Assembly: GCA_950097015.1 (NCBI GenBank)
Contig: CATNEN010000038.1
Location: 3,889,001 to 3,953,000 of the forward strand
Reading direction: 5' to 3'
Length of the DNA: 64,000 bases
Source: Macrostomum hystrix
Lineage: Eukaryota > Platyhelminthes > Macrostomidae
Each line of letters opens with the position of its first letter. Position 1 is the first letter of the stretch. The notes beneath the pieces were generated by a model, which worked only from the letters and a program-made list of their open reading frames with translations, searched no databases and had not been told where the DNA came from. Shown here in pieces: positions 1-9,855 of this stretch. The translations under genes and the position numbers were made by a program.

Positions 1-297
1 ACTTGCTGCTGCAGCTGCTCAACGCACTTCGTCCGTTCGTCTACCGCGCTGAGCAGCGCCAGCAGCTGGGAGATGCCGCCGAAACTGTTGGCCATCTGCT
101 CAAACTCCATGGTGCTGTGGGCCCAGTTGGCGACGTTGACTTGCAGCTTCTTGAACTGGTCGAAGACGCTGCCGACTCGATGCTTCACGTCGACCACCTC
201 GCGGCTGTCGGCTGATACAGCGGGAGTTGCCGATGACCGCGGGTCTGCAGCTGCTTGGAATCGGGAAGTGGGGCAGGGCCTCGGGTAGGTTGAGCTG
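1..297 (-). CDS. Putative downstream coiled-coil exon of the TRAF-like gene (partial)
   Basis: Read on the minus strand, one frame stays open from about 299 to the window edge. It encodes a hydrophilic, helix-forming segment (for example VFDQFKKLQVNVANW and ISQLLALLSAVDERTK) ending in Gln-rich heptad-like sequence. A pyrimidine-rich stretch followed by CAG on the minus strand at 302-298 would serve as an acceptor. In TRAF proteins a coiled coil follows the zinc fingers and precedes the MATH domain, so this is plausibly the next exon of the gene at 642-1428. The phase does not match a direct join to the donor at 641, so an unseen exon or another acceptor is needed. The gene continues outside the window. 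Confidence 0.5.
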
Positions 298-342
298 CTG
301 AGAGAAAACACGTCTCAAAATATGTTGAATCTTTGTTAGCCT

Positions 343-560
343 AGGGTTTCCAAAGTGGTTAGTCCATCGGACTCACGACTTGAAGGTCAGGGGTTCGATT
401 CAAGAGTCCACTAGAACAATTTGTGTTCTTTGGCAAGACAATTAACTTAGAACTTTTTCAGTTCACCCAGCTGTAAACATGGGTGCCAGCACTAGCTGGG
501 TCATCGAGGGTGGCTGTGGCGTCCTCCCACAACGTCCTGTGGCGGACTGAACGCAGCCTT
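343..560 (+). mobile_element. tRNA-derived SINE in the TRAF-like intron
   Basis: The first 66 bases resemble a tRNA. There is an A-box-like AAAGTGGTTAGTCC at 352-365 and a B-box GGTTCGATTC at 392-401. A body follows with GGCAAGACAATTAACTTAG and then TTCACCCAGCTG, ATGGGT and AGCTGGG around 472-510. It lies on the opposite strand to the host gene, inside its intron. From memory, the body motif resembles conserved central domains found in several invertebrate SINE superfamilies. The 3' end is approximate. The same body motif recurs in the 69-bp satellite at 62.4-64 kb. Confidence 0.6.
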
Positions 561-641
561 CAGGTGCGATCAATTTAATTAGCATTATGCACACAGCTAT
601 ACGCTGCGAATGCTGCAAACAAGGCAGCAACTTTGACTCAC

Positions 642-1428
642 CTGAACTCTGCTGAGCCATGTTGACCTGTCTTAGCTTGCTGTCCATGAGCTCCAGGTGA
701 GAGTCCATGCACTCCCTATAGTGCCTCTCCTGGTAGGATCTGCGAACCTTCGCTGAGCAGCCCAGGTGGGAGTACTTGCACTCAACCGGTCTCTCGGGAC
801 ACTCCTCAAGGTGAACCACAAATGCTGACCTGCCCATCACCCTGGTCCGGTCACCGCAGTGGGGACACACAGTTGCGAATATCGGACAGCACACATCGGA
901 CTCCAGATTCCGGTGCTTGTATTTCATCTCACAGACTGTCACCAGCTGAGAGCACAGCCCGCACACCTCCTTCCTCTGCTGGCACTCTCGGCTGGAGTGA
1001 CGCTGCATGTGCTTCTTTCTCACCGACTGGTCGCAGAGCCCACAGCGGAGTGTCTGGAAGTCGCAGATGTCCAAATGGGGGTCCATCTGAGCCCAGCTAA
1101 GAGTGACAGAGCAGCCGGCATCGGAGTTCGGACACAGGACCCGCAGTCTGGCGACCTCGCGTCTCGTGGCCATGTCGGGAAAGCAGTTGGCCTGGCTCAC
1201 CTCGATCTCATCCAACTGGTCTCTGCAGGCCTCCGTGTTCCCGGGACAGCGCCGCTTCTCCACCGGAGGCAGCAGGCCGGAGACGCAGGGCTGGCAGAGG
1301 CGGCATCCGTGTGGAGTCTGGCAGCCATTGAACAGCGGCTTCGAGCAGCTGCTACACTGGAGGTGAGCCGGCACTGACGAGCCCGGAGGAGTCCGCGCCT
1401 TCGACACTCGCTGCGGCAGCTCTGACAT
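642..1428 (-). CDS. TRAF-like RING and zinc-finger protein, 5' exon
   Basis: The ATG at 1428 opens a 787-base exon ending at a consensus donor (TTCAG|GTGAGT, GT at 641-640). Residues about 23-68 form a RING-like module (LQCSSCSKPL, QTPHGCRLCQPC, then RRCPG). It is followed by repeated Cys/His spacings typical of TRAF-type zinc fingers (CPNSDAGC, HLDIC, CGLC, CPHCGDRT, CKYSHLGC, HYRECMD) to about residue 235. The exon ends in a helical segment (HLELMDSKLRQVNMAQQ). TRAF proteins act in the cytosol as adaptors or E3 ligases below TNF and Toll-type receptors. That role is inferred from the family. The MATH domain expected at the C terminus is not in the window. The reading frame past the donor is intron. 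Confidence 0.85.
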
Positions 1429-1472
1429 GGCTGCGTTAATTCAATGCCCTCATTTCAGGAATGTACTGCACT

Positions 1473-1576
1473 AAATTTATTATGAGAGCAGCTTTGCAAT
1501 GGTTTAGTCAAGGAAATTCCGCGGAAATTAATTATGAGAGCAGCTTTGCAATGGTTTAGTCAAGGAAATTCCGCGG
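1473..1576. repeat. Tandem duplication of a 52-bp unit
   Basis: Two nearly identical 52-bp units lie head to tail (1473-1524 and 1525-1576). Each contains ATTATGAGAGCAGCTTTGC and GGAAATTCCGCGGAAA. A related motif, CTGCACTAAATT followed by ATTATGA, also occurs at about 3218-3238 on the far side of the piggyBac remnant. The unit sits just upstream of the TRAF-like start codon. No function is visible. Confidence 0.85.
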
Positions 1577-2996
1577 AAAAGCCATTTGGAACTATGTATC
1601 ATACTCTTGCGTGTGCACTATAGTAGCTAGTTCTCGTACCTCGGCAGCCAGGGCTCTCTCAGTGTACTGAATTCAATGTACAAAAAAGAAGTGGCTATCT
1701 GAGTGTATCTTCTTACTCGTATGCTATTCAAGCTTTGTGGTTTATATACGAGCTACTTTACTGGTTTAACATAGGGCAGAGGGTCTAGAGGATGCATAAG
1801 ACTATGAGAGGCCAATTAAAGCTAAATTTACGAGCTATATCTTGTCCAAACTTTTCGTTCTCCGCCCTGCTCGAATGCACAAGAAAGTTGCTAACGTGGC
1901 CTGTTCTCGCCTCGCACAGGCAGTAAATCTTCATTCCATACCGCTCCTTCTTGGCAGGCATATACTGGCGAAACAATACGCGCCCTCTAAAGAGCGCAAG
2001 CTCCTCGTCTACACTGAGCTCCTTTCCAGGCATGTAAACACGCCGACAAATTTCAGAACCGATGGTGATGAAGGGCCTCACCTTTGCCAGGGGGTCCGAC
2101 GCATCAAAGTTGTTGCAATCGTAGAAACGAAGCAAACTGCTGATTTGTTGATACCTGTCTCTGGGCAAGCAAACAGGTTGTTGAAAGAGTGGTGTTGCAT
2201 AAAACTGATTTTTTGACCAGTAGTGGGTCAACTCCGGCTTCTTGATCACTCCCATGTATAGTGACATGGCGATAAACTTTGTCATGTCGTTAGCGGTGAC
2301 GTCTTTCCATGTCGAGAATCGCGACGGCAAGGAATTCAGATCAACTTGCAGTTCCTGGAATTTTCGCCATGCACGCGCTTTCGTCCATTCACACAGGCTT
2401 TGCAGCAACTCAGCAGTGACGAACATTCGACTGAAGGCCACTGGATCGTCGTCCGCATTGTCGGGTAGCACCAAGCAGGACCTGGCGTGCCCGAAAACGC
2501 GGGATTTTGGTCCGGCTTCTGGTGATGGACTGGCTCGCAGTGTACCCACCCATCAGTTTCAGCAGCTTCTGGTAGAAGCTGCGCTTCGTCTTGAACTAAC
2601 TCAGTTTCGTGGTGATCGCGTCATCATCATCTGTAAACATATCACTCTCTTCCCAAGAAGTCTCACTGCCTGTGTCAGGATCGAATTGTGCATCTGCGTC
2701 AGCCATGACTATTGAAAAGTTCAAGAATTCTATTTCTGTCAATAACCTTAATTTTCTCTCGGCTATGAAATAAAACTGTATAAAGCGTCTATCAACAAGT
2801 ATGAAAAAGTGTACAAACGTACATGCAACGGACATAATTTTGAAAAAAGATTATACCATAGAATATTTGGTTTGAGCTGCTACCGCAAACTACGGGTCTG
2901 GCTTTTAAATTGAAAAGTTGTCTATGGCCTGCACAGTGCAGGCCATCCCCAAACTACGTTTAAACCGTGCGGTCGACTACGCAGTCTAAGGGTTAA
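1577..2996 (-). mobile_element. Decayed piggyBac element, 5' end intact, 3' end lost
   Basis: The right boundary, which is the 5' end of the minus-strand element, reads TTAA then CCCTTAGACTGCGTAG on the minus strand (TTAA at 2993-2996). This is the expected piggyBac target and terminal inverted repeat layout. A 23-nt perfect palindrome at 2924-2946 (ATGGCCTGCAC-A-GTGCAGGCCAT) lies just inside and fits a subterminal inverted repeat. Transposase-like reading frames fill 1785-2706. No matching terminal repeat or palindrome is found on the left, so the element is truncated somewhere near 1580-1815. That left limit is uncertain. Confidence 0.75.
1785..2706 (-). pseudogene. piggyBac-family transposase, frameshifted and truncated
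   Basis: The ATG at 2706 starts an acidic N-terminus (MADADAQFDPDTGSETSWEE) that meets a stop at 2596-2598. The reading continues in another frame from about 2549 with typical piggyBac blocks. These are TANDMTKFIAMSLYMGV, ELTHYWSKN, PRDRYQQISSLLRF and PGKELSVDEELALFRGR, the last carrying the first catalytic Asp, then MPAKKERYGMKIYCLCEA. The match fades after ENEKFGQDIARK (about 1820) and the ORF stops at 1785. The second and third catalytic Asp and the Cys-rich C-terminus are missing. It cannot encode an active transposase. Confidence 0.85.
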
Positions 2997-3190
2997 GCGG
3001 TAGGCGTCGTTACCCACTAAATAGAGCTGTGGTGCATCGCAGGACGATCCGGTGATGCCGGCGTTCACGGCGCAATCTTCCTCCGGATAGTCCAGGAGGT
3101 GGAGAGTCGCTCGTCCGGTGGACCATAGGTACCGAACGAGCTGGCAGATGTTCTCAGGCCTGAAAACATCGATGAGATCCGGTTTCGAGC
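2997..3190 (-). other. GC-rich open stretch next to the piggyBac insertion, possible exon fragment
   Basis: From about 3190 down to the TTAA, one minus-strand frame is open for some 64 codons. It has protein-like composition (DLIDVFRPENICQLVRYLW, RATLHLLDYPEEDCAVN, DAPQLYLVGNDAYRL). The frame runs directly into the piggyBac target site, as if the element had landed in an exon. No splice acceptor or start is evident upstream and I do not recognise the protein. It may be a remnant of a gene that continued across the insertion. Confidence 0.3.
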
Positions 3191-3199
3191 AGAATCAGG

Positions 3200-3457
3200 T
3201 CAGTCAGTTTTTATGAACTGCACTAAATTAATTATGAACTGCCCAAACAAAGGCGGGGCAGTCGCAAATGAAATGGGGATTTTGCCTTGCCCGTAGTAGC
3301 GATGCATTGTGATACAGACATGGCCGAAAAGGGCCAACTTTTTCAACGAGTAGAGCGAGAAGCCGGGAACGGTGATGCCTGACTGCGTTCGCCTGAAGAG
3401 GCGCTGAGTGCGTGCATCATACAGGAGGCATGGCTTCTGTTTAGCTCCCTTCTTCAT
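3200..3457 (-). CDS. Small open reading frame of unknown function, doubtful
   Basis: An ATG at 3457 opens an 85-codon frame with ordinary amino-acid composition (PCLLYDARTQRLFRRTQS, VPGFSLYSLKKLALFGHV). The complementary strand is also largely open here, with one internal stop (LHETGLWHWDILNRG and REKFSHLKSGFRLK in one plus frame across 3360-3620). Either strand could hold a decayed exon or transposon fragment. I recognise neither protein. The C-terminal end of the minus frame runs into AT-rich repeat-like sequence at 3210-3240 and is unlikely to be coding. Confidence 0.2.
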   Translation of the reverse strand: MKKGAKQKPCLLYDARTQRLFRRTQSGITVPGFSLYSLKKLALFGHVCITMHRYYGQGKIPISFATAPPLFGQFIINLVQFIKTD

Positions 3458-3459
3458 GC

Positions 3460-3970
3460 CGAGAACTTCGTCAAGGAGCTACACGAGACGGGGCTGTGGC
3501 ATTGGGACATTCTGAACAGAGGGACCCTGTACTCTACCTTGACTTGAGCACTGCGAGAGAGCAACCACAGGGAGAAGTTCAGCCACCTCAAATCGGGATT
3601 CCGCTTGAAGATGGGATAAATTGCGCGTATTACGAGTAATATTTGAAAAGTGCAGGTTATATGTGCAACGGCGTCTTCAGAAAGTTTTTGGTGAGAGAGG
3701 TGACTGGGACTGGGGTTTGTGGGACTCTGGAATAGCTTATTAGCATATGGAATTAGCATCCTTTATAGTGAATTAAACAGAAAGCCATAGCATCAGTAGT
3801 ATAAAATCAATCAAAATGGAATTAGAATTGTTTATTTAGGATTAATCAGAATAGGAGCATTAGTCGCGTTGCATTACACACAATGGGATAAGCATAATTT
3901 GCATTGGGTTAACGCGTTGGATGACTTATCTGTCACCATTCGGTGCATGAGTCACTGTCAGCTTATTGGC
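3460..3970. other. No gene recognised
   Basis: The first 160 bases contain the plus-strand protein-like fragment mentioned for the neighbouring ORF. The rest is AT-rich. I see no tandem repeat, RNA gene or splice-bounded exon. Confidence 0.4.
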
Positions 3971-3972
3971 AC

Positions 3973-4426
3973 TCAAATCCCTGCCATTTCCGAGCCTGAC
4001 GCAGTTGCCGAGCACGATAACTTCATCGCCCGGCGATCGACGTTGTTAGTGACGCGAATCAGTATTTCCACCTTTTCCATCTTGCTGGCAGGAAACACTC
4101 GAACTGCTGGATCGCCCCAGGCGACCTCCACAATGAACTCCTTTCCATCGACTTCCTTGAGACTCAAGTTGCGATCAGCTTCAAGATCCTCGGCTGTGTC
4201 TTGACCATTTACCCTCGAGTAGAATCTAAACTGTATTTCAGGAATCCAAAATCCATCTATCTTTGTCACTTTAATAGATTTTTCTTCTCTCCCAAATCGC
4301 AAGTTGGTGGTTTGGTTGAGTTAGTTCTGCCAGCTGTTGGTCGTTCGACTTCACAACCACAGACTCACCATCCTGTGTTTTACGGTGCGTGCGAAACGTG
4401 ATTCTTACGTTCTGGTCTGCAGACAT
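3973..4426 (-). pseudogene. CBM20-like carbohydrate-binding domain gene, broken by a frameshift
   Basis: An ATG at 4426 begins NVRITFRTHRKTQDGESVVV, the opening strand pattern of a starch-binding CBM20 domain. The frame is lost near 4300-4340. A second minus frame continues with IDGFWIPEIQFRFYSRVNGQ, then EADRNLSL and EFIVEVAWGD, matching the end of such domains (an E-x-x-NR-x-L motif then a W). It closes at 3973. A one-base shift would join the two parts, so this is either a pseudogene or a sequence error. The gene lies head to head with the large gene at 5207, whose N-terminus has the same fold pattern. The family binds glucans. What this copy would bind is unknown. Confidence 0.55.
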
Positions 4427-4700
4427 TTCAACCAGATGCTTAGCTGGTGATTCCACTGAGTCGCATGCAGCAAGAGTCAGCAGTTGTCCAATGTGTAGGC
4501 TCCCACTGACTCTGCAATGTCTCGTCGTGAGTCGCGTCGTGGGTTCTCACGCGTCTCTGTCTGCTGGTTGCGCAGTGGCAGGGGGTGGCGACCAGAATGT
4601 TGTTAGAGTGTCTGTCTCGCCCCAAATGAGTACAGTATTGTCTTCTTCTTCGGTGACAGAAGGGTGTTCTCTCCCTACCGCTATCTCCGGTAAATCAATG

Positions 4701-4743
4701 AGGGACTACTAAATACTACCACATTTAGTATTTAGTAGTCCCT
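4701..4743. repeat. Perfect 17-bp inverted repeat with 9-nt spacer
   Basis: AGGGACTACTAAATACT at 4701-4717 is the exact reverse complement of 4727-4743. It lies in the roughly 780-bp interval between the two divergent CBM20-like genes. It could form a hairpin or be a short transposon relic. No target duplication is evident. Confidence 0.9.
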
Positions 4744-5206
4744 GAAATCAATCAGCTAGCTTAAACTATTATTCACCCGCTCCAAGAAAATTCTTGGTAC
4801 CGCTCTTCTTGCCGTACGCTCGCTTCTGACAGCTGGGACTTTTTGGCGTATGAAAAGTTTTAGTAGAGAGAAGTGTTGTTGGTAGCAAAGCGAGTTTCAG
4901 TTTCTCTTCGAGCGTAATAAAATTGAAAAAGAAGCGTTGGTCGCAGTGGGGCAGCTCAGTCTTCTCAGTGGGCTTCTAATGGCGAGGCAGGCAGAGGCAG
5001 GTCGCGCCTCAAAAGCAGCTGTTGTTGCCTCTCCTCGCGACAAATAGTAGCTGCTCAGTTTCGTTTCAGAAGATTAATTAGAAATTCATTCCCACTCTGC
5101 GGGAAGAAAAAGCGCCTAAACCTGGCTTCTGCCAGAATTTCGCATGTTTTATACTGTCTGAACTGAGGTAGCGCAGTTTGTGATACGCGCTGCCTTTTCA
5201 ACCACG
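4744..5206 (+). promoter_or_regulatory. Upstream region of the 1,381-residue gene
   Basis: This 460-bp stretch without a convincing ORF separates the inverted repeat from the ATG at 5207. It is GC-moderate with no clear TATA box close to the gene. The start context ACCACGATGG is favourable. The region may also serve the divergent CBM20-like gene. I see no further element I can name. Confidence 0.3.
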
Positions 5207-8200
5207 ATGGCTAAAGTGTCAATTACCATCAATTTCCGCACGAACTTCCAGCCTTCGGCAGGTGAGGAGATCGCTGTTGTTGGCAACTGCACTGAGCTGC
5301 AGAAGTCACGGAAAGTAAAGCTCACTAAAGTAGAGAATAGAGAAGACCACAATATCCATGAGAAAAAAATTGAAATCGAAATGACGGAGGATTCTGCTGG
5401 CAATCTTGAAGTACGCAGGGGTGAGAAACTATCGTTTAAACTCATTGTGCACACGGCGGATGGGACCAGTTTGCCTCCAGAGGACATCAAACACTCAGTG
5501 CAGCTCAACGCAAGCCTTGGCTACTGGTTCGACATCGAGGTCATCAGGGGCGTCGAGTGCAAGTTGCGCACCAGCGGCATGGAGCGGCATTTTCAGCGGC
5601 TGCCTGACATCAGCGGAGTTGAGGACGTCAAAAACTTGATCGAGAAATTCACCTGGAAGCGGCAAAGCGAGCCGTGGCTCGAAGCGGCGCACCTGGTAGC
5701 GCTGGCGTGTCTGCACACACATCCTTTGGTGGCGGACCTGCCGAAAAGCCTGGAGTACCTTGGTGAGGCAGAGAAGCTGCAACAGTCACAGGAATTCGTG
5801 AGCGCAGAGTACCTCATCAAAACTGCGAGACTGAAGATGCGTGCGCTTCAGTCATGTGATGGCTTTCCAGAGAGTTGGCAAGATAGCGTGGCGGTGCTGG
5901 AGAAACTGTTGAATCAACCGAATTCTTGGTCGAAAGCTCAAGGAGCGCTTGGTTGGATTAATCGGCGCCTAGAGTTTGCGAAACTGGCTGATGTTGAAAC
6001 CGAGTTTAACAATGCACTGATAAGCAATCCAAAAAACTTTTTCTGGCTGTTCGGATTGGCAGATACTAAGTCCAGAATCCGCAGGAACAGAAACAGATGT
6101 AGCTGTATCGACCCTGAAGAGCTGGACTTGTGGAAAGGGGCTGAAAAGCGACTTAATGCGGCTCACAAAAGTGCCAAGCCTTTGTTTCTTATTAGCTATG
6201 CGGTGGCGATCTCGACTCGGGAAGATCTGCGAAAAAAGTGCCTGGAATTGACTAAAAACGCTTTTGATCTCGTCTATTCTAATCGTGATTCGCATCAAAG
6301 CCACTATGTGATTTCATGCATCTTAAGAGTTTGCAAAAAGTTAGGACGTGAGACTAAACAATTGAAGAATGAAGCCTTAAGATTAGGAGAGGAACTTCTA
6401 TTTATAGATTGCTATGATAGCAGTGGTCTGAATCATCAAATTGGGCTTCATTATATGCATTCGGAAGAGGACCGAGACTATAAAAAGGCTCGACAGTATC
6501 TTGAGAAATCCGCTCCAGACAGCCATTTTTGGGCCAAGAAAAATCTTATAGATTTGGACCATCTGGAGCAAGTCCAGAATCAGGCCCAGAATCTGCAAGG
6601 AATCAGCTCAGAATCAGCCCAGAGTCAGGAACAAATCTGCAATCGCTACGATTCTCTGCGTCTGGGGAATTTAAGACCAGCGCATGCAGGAAGAATTCTG
6701 GCGCAGAAGGGTTATTTCCTGGCCACAAATGGTCGCATACCTGAGGGTGCCAGGTGCATTGCCTGGTCTCTGAATGAGTACGCACAGGATGAGGTTCCCA
6801 AAGTGCAAGATTTTCTCATTCTATCCGAGCGCAAAATTTTGGCTGGTTGTTTATCCAGAAGTACCGATGAAGACGCCAAGTTCCTTCGCGCATTCACTGA
6901 AACTGCATTCGATGATAGGGACAAAACTTCGGTGATCAGGGCGTACGAATTAGCCCCAACTCACCAGCTGTCAATCGAACAGCTCGGAATTTATCTTCTA
7001 AAGGAAAAGAAGTTTGATGAAGCAAAGAATCTGTTTGAGTCGCTCAATGAAAATCTGCCGCACAAGAAAGCTCTCATTGCGGACTCGATTTTGAGCAGAC
7101 TGGAACACCAGTGGACAAACTTGGACATTGTTAAAAAGCGAGCTGGTCTAGAGGAGTGCGTGAAGCTGGAGTGCAAGGATGTGGGCGAGTTGCTTCTGCT
7201 GTTTCTGCGGGATCTCGTGAAACAGATGATGGAAGAAAGTATTCTCAGAGTTGCATCTGCTGCAAAGGAACGAGCTGGACCTATCAAAGCTGCATTGGCT
7301 GGACAAGCTGCACAAGCTGTGACACCTGCAAAAGCTGCATTGACTGCACTAGCTATATCAGCAGAACTCGCTGCACTCACTGCATCACTGCACTCAGCTG
7401 CATTGGCTGGATCGAATGAACGAATTCCAGCAGCGGCATCAACATCCACTGCAGAAGTTCTAAAAGCTGCATCCGATGCGCAAAGCTCATTAAAAGACTT
7501 GATTAGTACTGCCGAGGATCAAGCTAAAAAGACTGCGGAGACTCCAAAATTTGCTAAATGTAAAGCTGATTTGTTAAATAAGACGACATTGGCTGCACAA
7601 ACGGCCCAATCTGCACTTGCTAAACAAGTGGAAAAAGTCGCAACACTTTTACTACTCAGTGCACAATATCGCAATTTTGCAGAGGCCACAAAAGATAAAG
7701 CAGAACGCAGCAATAAAGATGCGAAGGCCGCAGAAGATCGAGCTGAGGAGGCTAAACGATTTAAGGATGAAAAGGCTAAGGAGGCTGAGGAGGCTGAGGA
7801 TGCTTCAAAAAAGCAAAATGAAGAAGCAAAGCAGGCTGAAAAGAGTGCAAAAACCAAAGCTGAGAAAGCAACGAAATCAAATGCTTCGAAGGTTAAAAAA
7901 AAGGAAGCTAGAGAAGCTGAGGATAAAGAGAAAAAGGAAAAAGAGGAAGCTAAAAAACTTAAACAGGCTGCAAAAGTTGCGGAGGATGCTAAAAAGAAAG
8001 CTGAGTATGATTTTATAGCTAAATTTGAGGAAGCTAAAACGGCTGCCGAAGATGCGAAATATCAAGATAAAGAGGCGGTGAAGGCTGCAAACGAAGCGCC
8101 TAAGTTTGCTAAGTCAGTTGTAAAAGCGGCAAAAAAGCCTGTCGATGCGTTAGCTGTGTCAGCTGCACAAGCTGAGCAAGCTGCTCAGAACATATTGGCT

Positions 8201-9282
8201 GCACTGGTTGCCTTACAGGCAGCAAATGATACAGAACTAGAAGCTGCTGCGCATGTTGTGTCAACTCAATCAGTTGCACTAAATAAGCAAGCCGAGCAAT
8301 CTGAAGTTGCAACTAAAGATGCATCGGAGGAACTTATCGATCTAAATGACCGATTTAAGGAAGCCTTTGAAGCTGCAAAGGATCTGCCGGCAGTATCAAC
8401 AACAACAGTCCAATTGAAGGCACCTCTGCTACACCAAAAGGCTCATTATGAACTGGCAGCCCGTTTGCTGAATCTGCTTTCCAACAAAGATGCCTTCTTC
8501 ATCAAGAAACGGATGCAGTACAGGCCGGGGGAGGGCCCAGGTGAAGAGGAGTCTGGCAGGAGGATGCAAGACTTCTACAAGAAAGCCAAGCAGGAGGCAG
8601 AGGAAAAGTTCAAGGCCGTCTGCAGGGACGTCAAGAAGGAGCTGGATCTGGACAAGTACCCGCGAAAGGCGCTGCTTCGGGCCACGCAGCACCGTCTCAA
8701 GTCAGAGCGCGAAGACGAGAAGGAGATGCTCAAACTCGCACTGGAGAACTCGCACAAGGTCATCGATCACGCCTGGTACGGGTTCAATCGAAAGTTCCCT
8801 GGTGACTTCGCTCCAGTAAGGAATTTTCCGTTTGCATACAAGAAGCTGAAAGAAAACAGGCCTGACTTTTCGACGAAGACACTAGATGAGCAGATAACAG
8901 ATTTGCAAAATTTGCAAGCTCCAATCTCCAGTGATAACCTGGCCAGCTGCTTTGAAGTCCACTTTCCAAACAAAAAAAACTCGAACTACCACTTTTTCCC
9001 CGCTGTTTATAGAACAAACAAGGACAAACAAACAAAAACATATGAAGCAGACTTTCTACTTATGCGCGAACTCAGTATTCTGAACAATGAAGGAGCCTGG
9101 ATTCTGCTGTGGGTCGGGTCAATCAACGAGGAGAAGCACGAGATGTCAGTCAGCATTGACAACCTGGAGAGAAAAGTGAAGACACTGTTCAGCGCGGAGG
9201 GAGCCCCCAAGAGCGTCTACGAACTGGCGCACCGAGCAGCGGAGTTCGCCGAGGAGACTCGCTTGGTTCTCGACTCCATGAG

Positions 9283-9337
<55 letters not shown>

Positions 9338-9352
9338 GCTTCGACACCTTAG
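5207..9352 (+). CDS. 1,381-residue single-exon protein: CBM20-like N-terminus, helical repeats, Ala/Lys/Glu coiled coil, polyalanine end
   Basis: I chose the ATG at 5207 (ACCACGATGG) over upstream near-cognate codons. Residues 1-110 look like a CBM20-type beta domain (VSITINFRTNFQPSAGEEIA, VVGNCTELQ). About 120-650 are alpha-helical with TPR-like units (YKKARQYLEKSAPDSHFWAK, QLGIYLLKEKKFDEAKNLFE). About 660-1070 are a long Ala/Lys/Glu-rich coiled coil. About 1080-1355 form a further charged domain (AFFIKKRMQYRP, WILLWVGSINEEKHE). A pure run of 17 GCT codons (9284-9334) gives 17 Ala just before the stop. The TPR part recalls stress or immune scaffolds, but I do not recognise the protein. No signal peptide is seen, so it is probably intracellular. 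AATAAA lies 18 bases past the stop. It is intact and intronless. Confidence 0.9.
9284..9334 (+). repeat. (GCT)17 coding microsatellite
   Basis: Seventeen uninterrupted GCT codons encode a C-terminal polyalanine tract. Use of a single codon points to slippage rather than selection on each residue, so the length is likely variable between alleles. Confidence 0.97.
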
Positions 9353-9369
9353 ATTAACTCTGAGCCGTC

Positions 9370-9375
9370 AATAAA
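9370..9375 (+). terminator. Poly(A) signal AATAAA
   Basis: A canonical hexamer lies 17 bases after the stop codon of the 1,381-residue gene, giving a very short 3' UTR. Confidence 0.7.
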
Positions 9376-9400
9376 CTTTCGAATGGCTAAAGCGTTTTAG

Positions 9401-9425
9401 GACTCTGTTAAATTTTAACAGAGTC
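9401..9425. repeat. 25-nt perfect palindrome just after the poly(A) signal
   Basis: GACTCTGTTAAA and its reverse complement surround a single T. The position, 26 bases after AATAAA, is close to where cleavage would occur. The sequence could fold into a hairpin in RNA or be a transposon relic. Confidence 0.85.
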
Positions 9426-9477
9426 TTGGTTTTTAAAGATTATTAAGAGATTGTCGTCCAAAGTGGACTCTTACACT

Positions 9478-9511
9478 TATCACGATGCTTATACTAGTTC
9501 TTATCCCGATA
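9478..9511 (+). repeat. Detached piece of the 71-bp minisatellite
   Basis: CTTATCACGATGCTTATACT and TTATCCCGATA match the units of the array that starts near 9885. The SINE at 9512-9855 lies between this piece and the main array, which indicates that it inserted into the array. Confidence 0.7.
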
Positions 9512-9855
9512 AAAAGATAAAATAATGATTGCAAAAGGGCTTCGATCAATGGCACATAATTTAGTGACACTAGACCCGCAGCCAGCGAGGAGGCAATTCT
9601 GCCCGTATCGCTGACTCCTGAGCACACACGCACACAGATGCCGTACGCAGGCACACGCTCACACAGGCGTTTTCTCATCGTCAGGCAGTGTACACTTCAG
9701 TGTGCCTTGTCGGGTCGCGTAAATTGCACGACAAGCCCCCGAGCCTTCTCTCCGCGGCTGCGCCATAAATAAATGTGGCCTCACCGTGGAATCGAACTTA
9801 GGGACCGTGGTGGGGACAGGCAAACGCGGTAACCGTTCTGCCACCGACACCATTT
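9512..9855 (-). mobile_element. tRNA-derived SINE, family 2, copy 1
   Basis: Read on the minus strand from 9855, it begins with a tRNA-like head: GGCAGAACGGTTACCGCG (A-box region, about 9826-9843) and AGTTCGATTCC (B box, about 9788-9798). The head resembles a Leu/Ser-type tRNA. A roughly 270-bp body follows. TTATCCCGATA occurs at 9501-9511 and again at 9856-9866, which may be the target-site duplication, although array units make that ambiguous. A second copy lies at 17898-18236, also on the minus strand. Confidence 0.8.

Noticed and set aside
343-409. Functional tRNA gene
   Set aside because: The acceptor and anticodon stems do not pair properly and a SINE body follows. It is better read as a SINE head.
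1765-1785. 3' terminus of the piggyBac element at TTTAACATAGGG
   Set aside because: A TTAA is present, but the adjoining bases do not match the inverted CCCTTAGACTGCG end.
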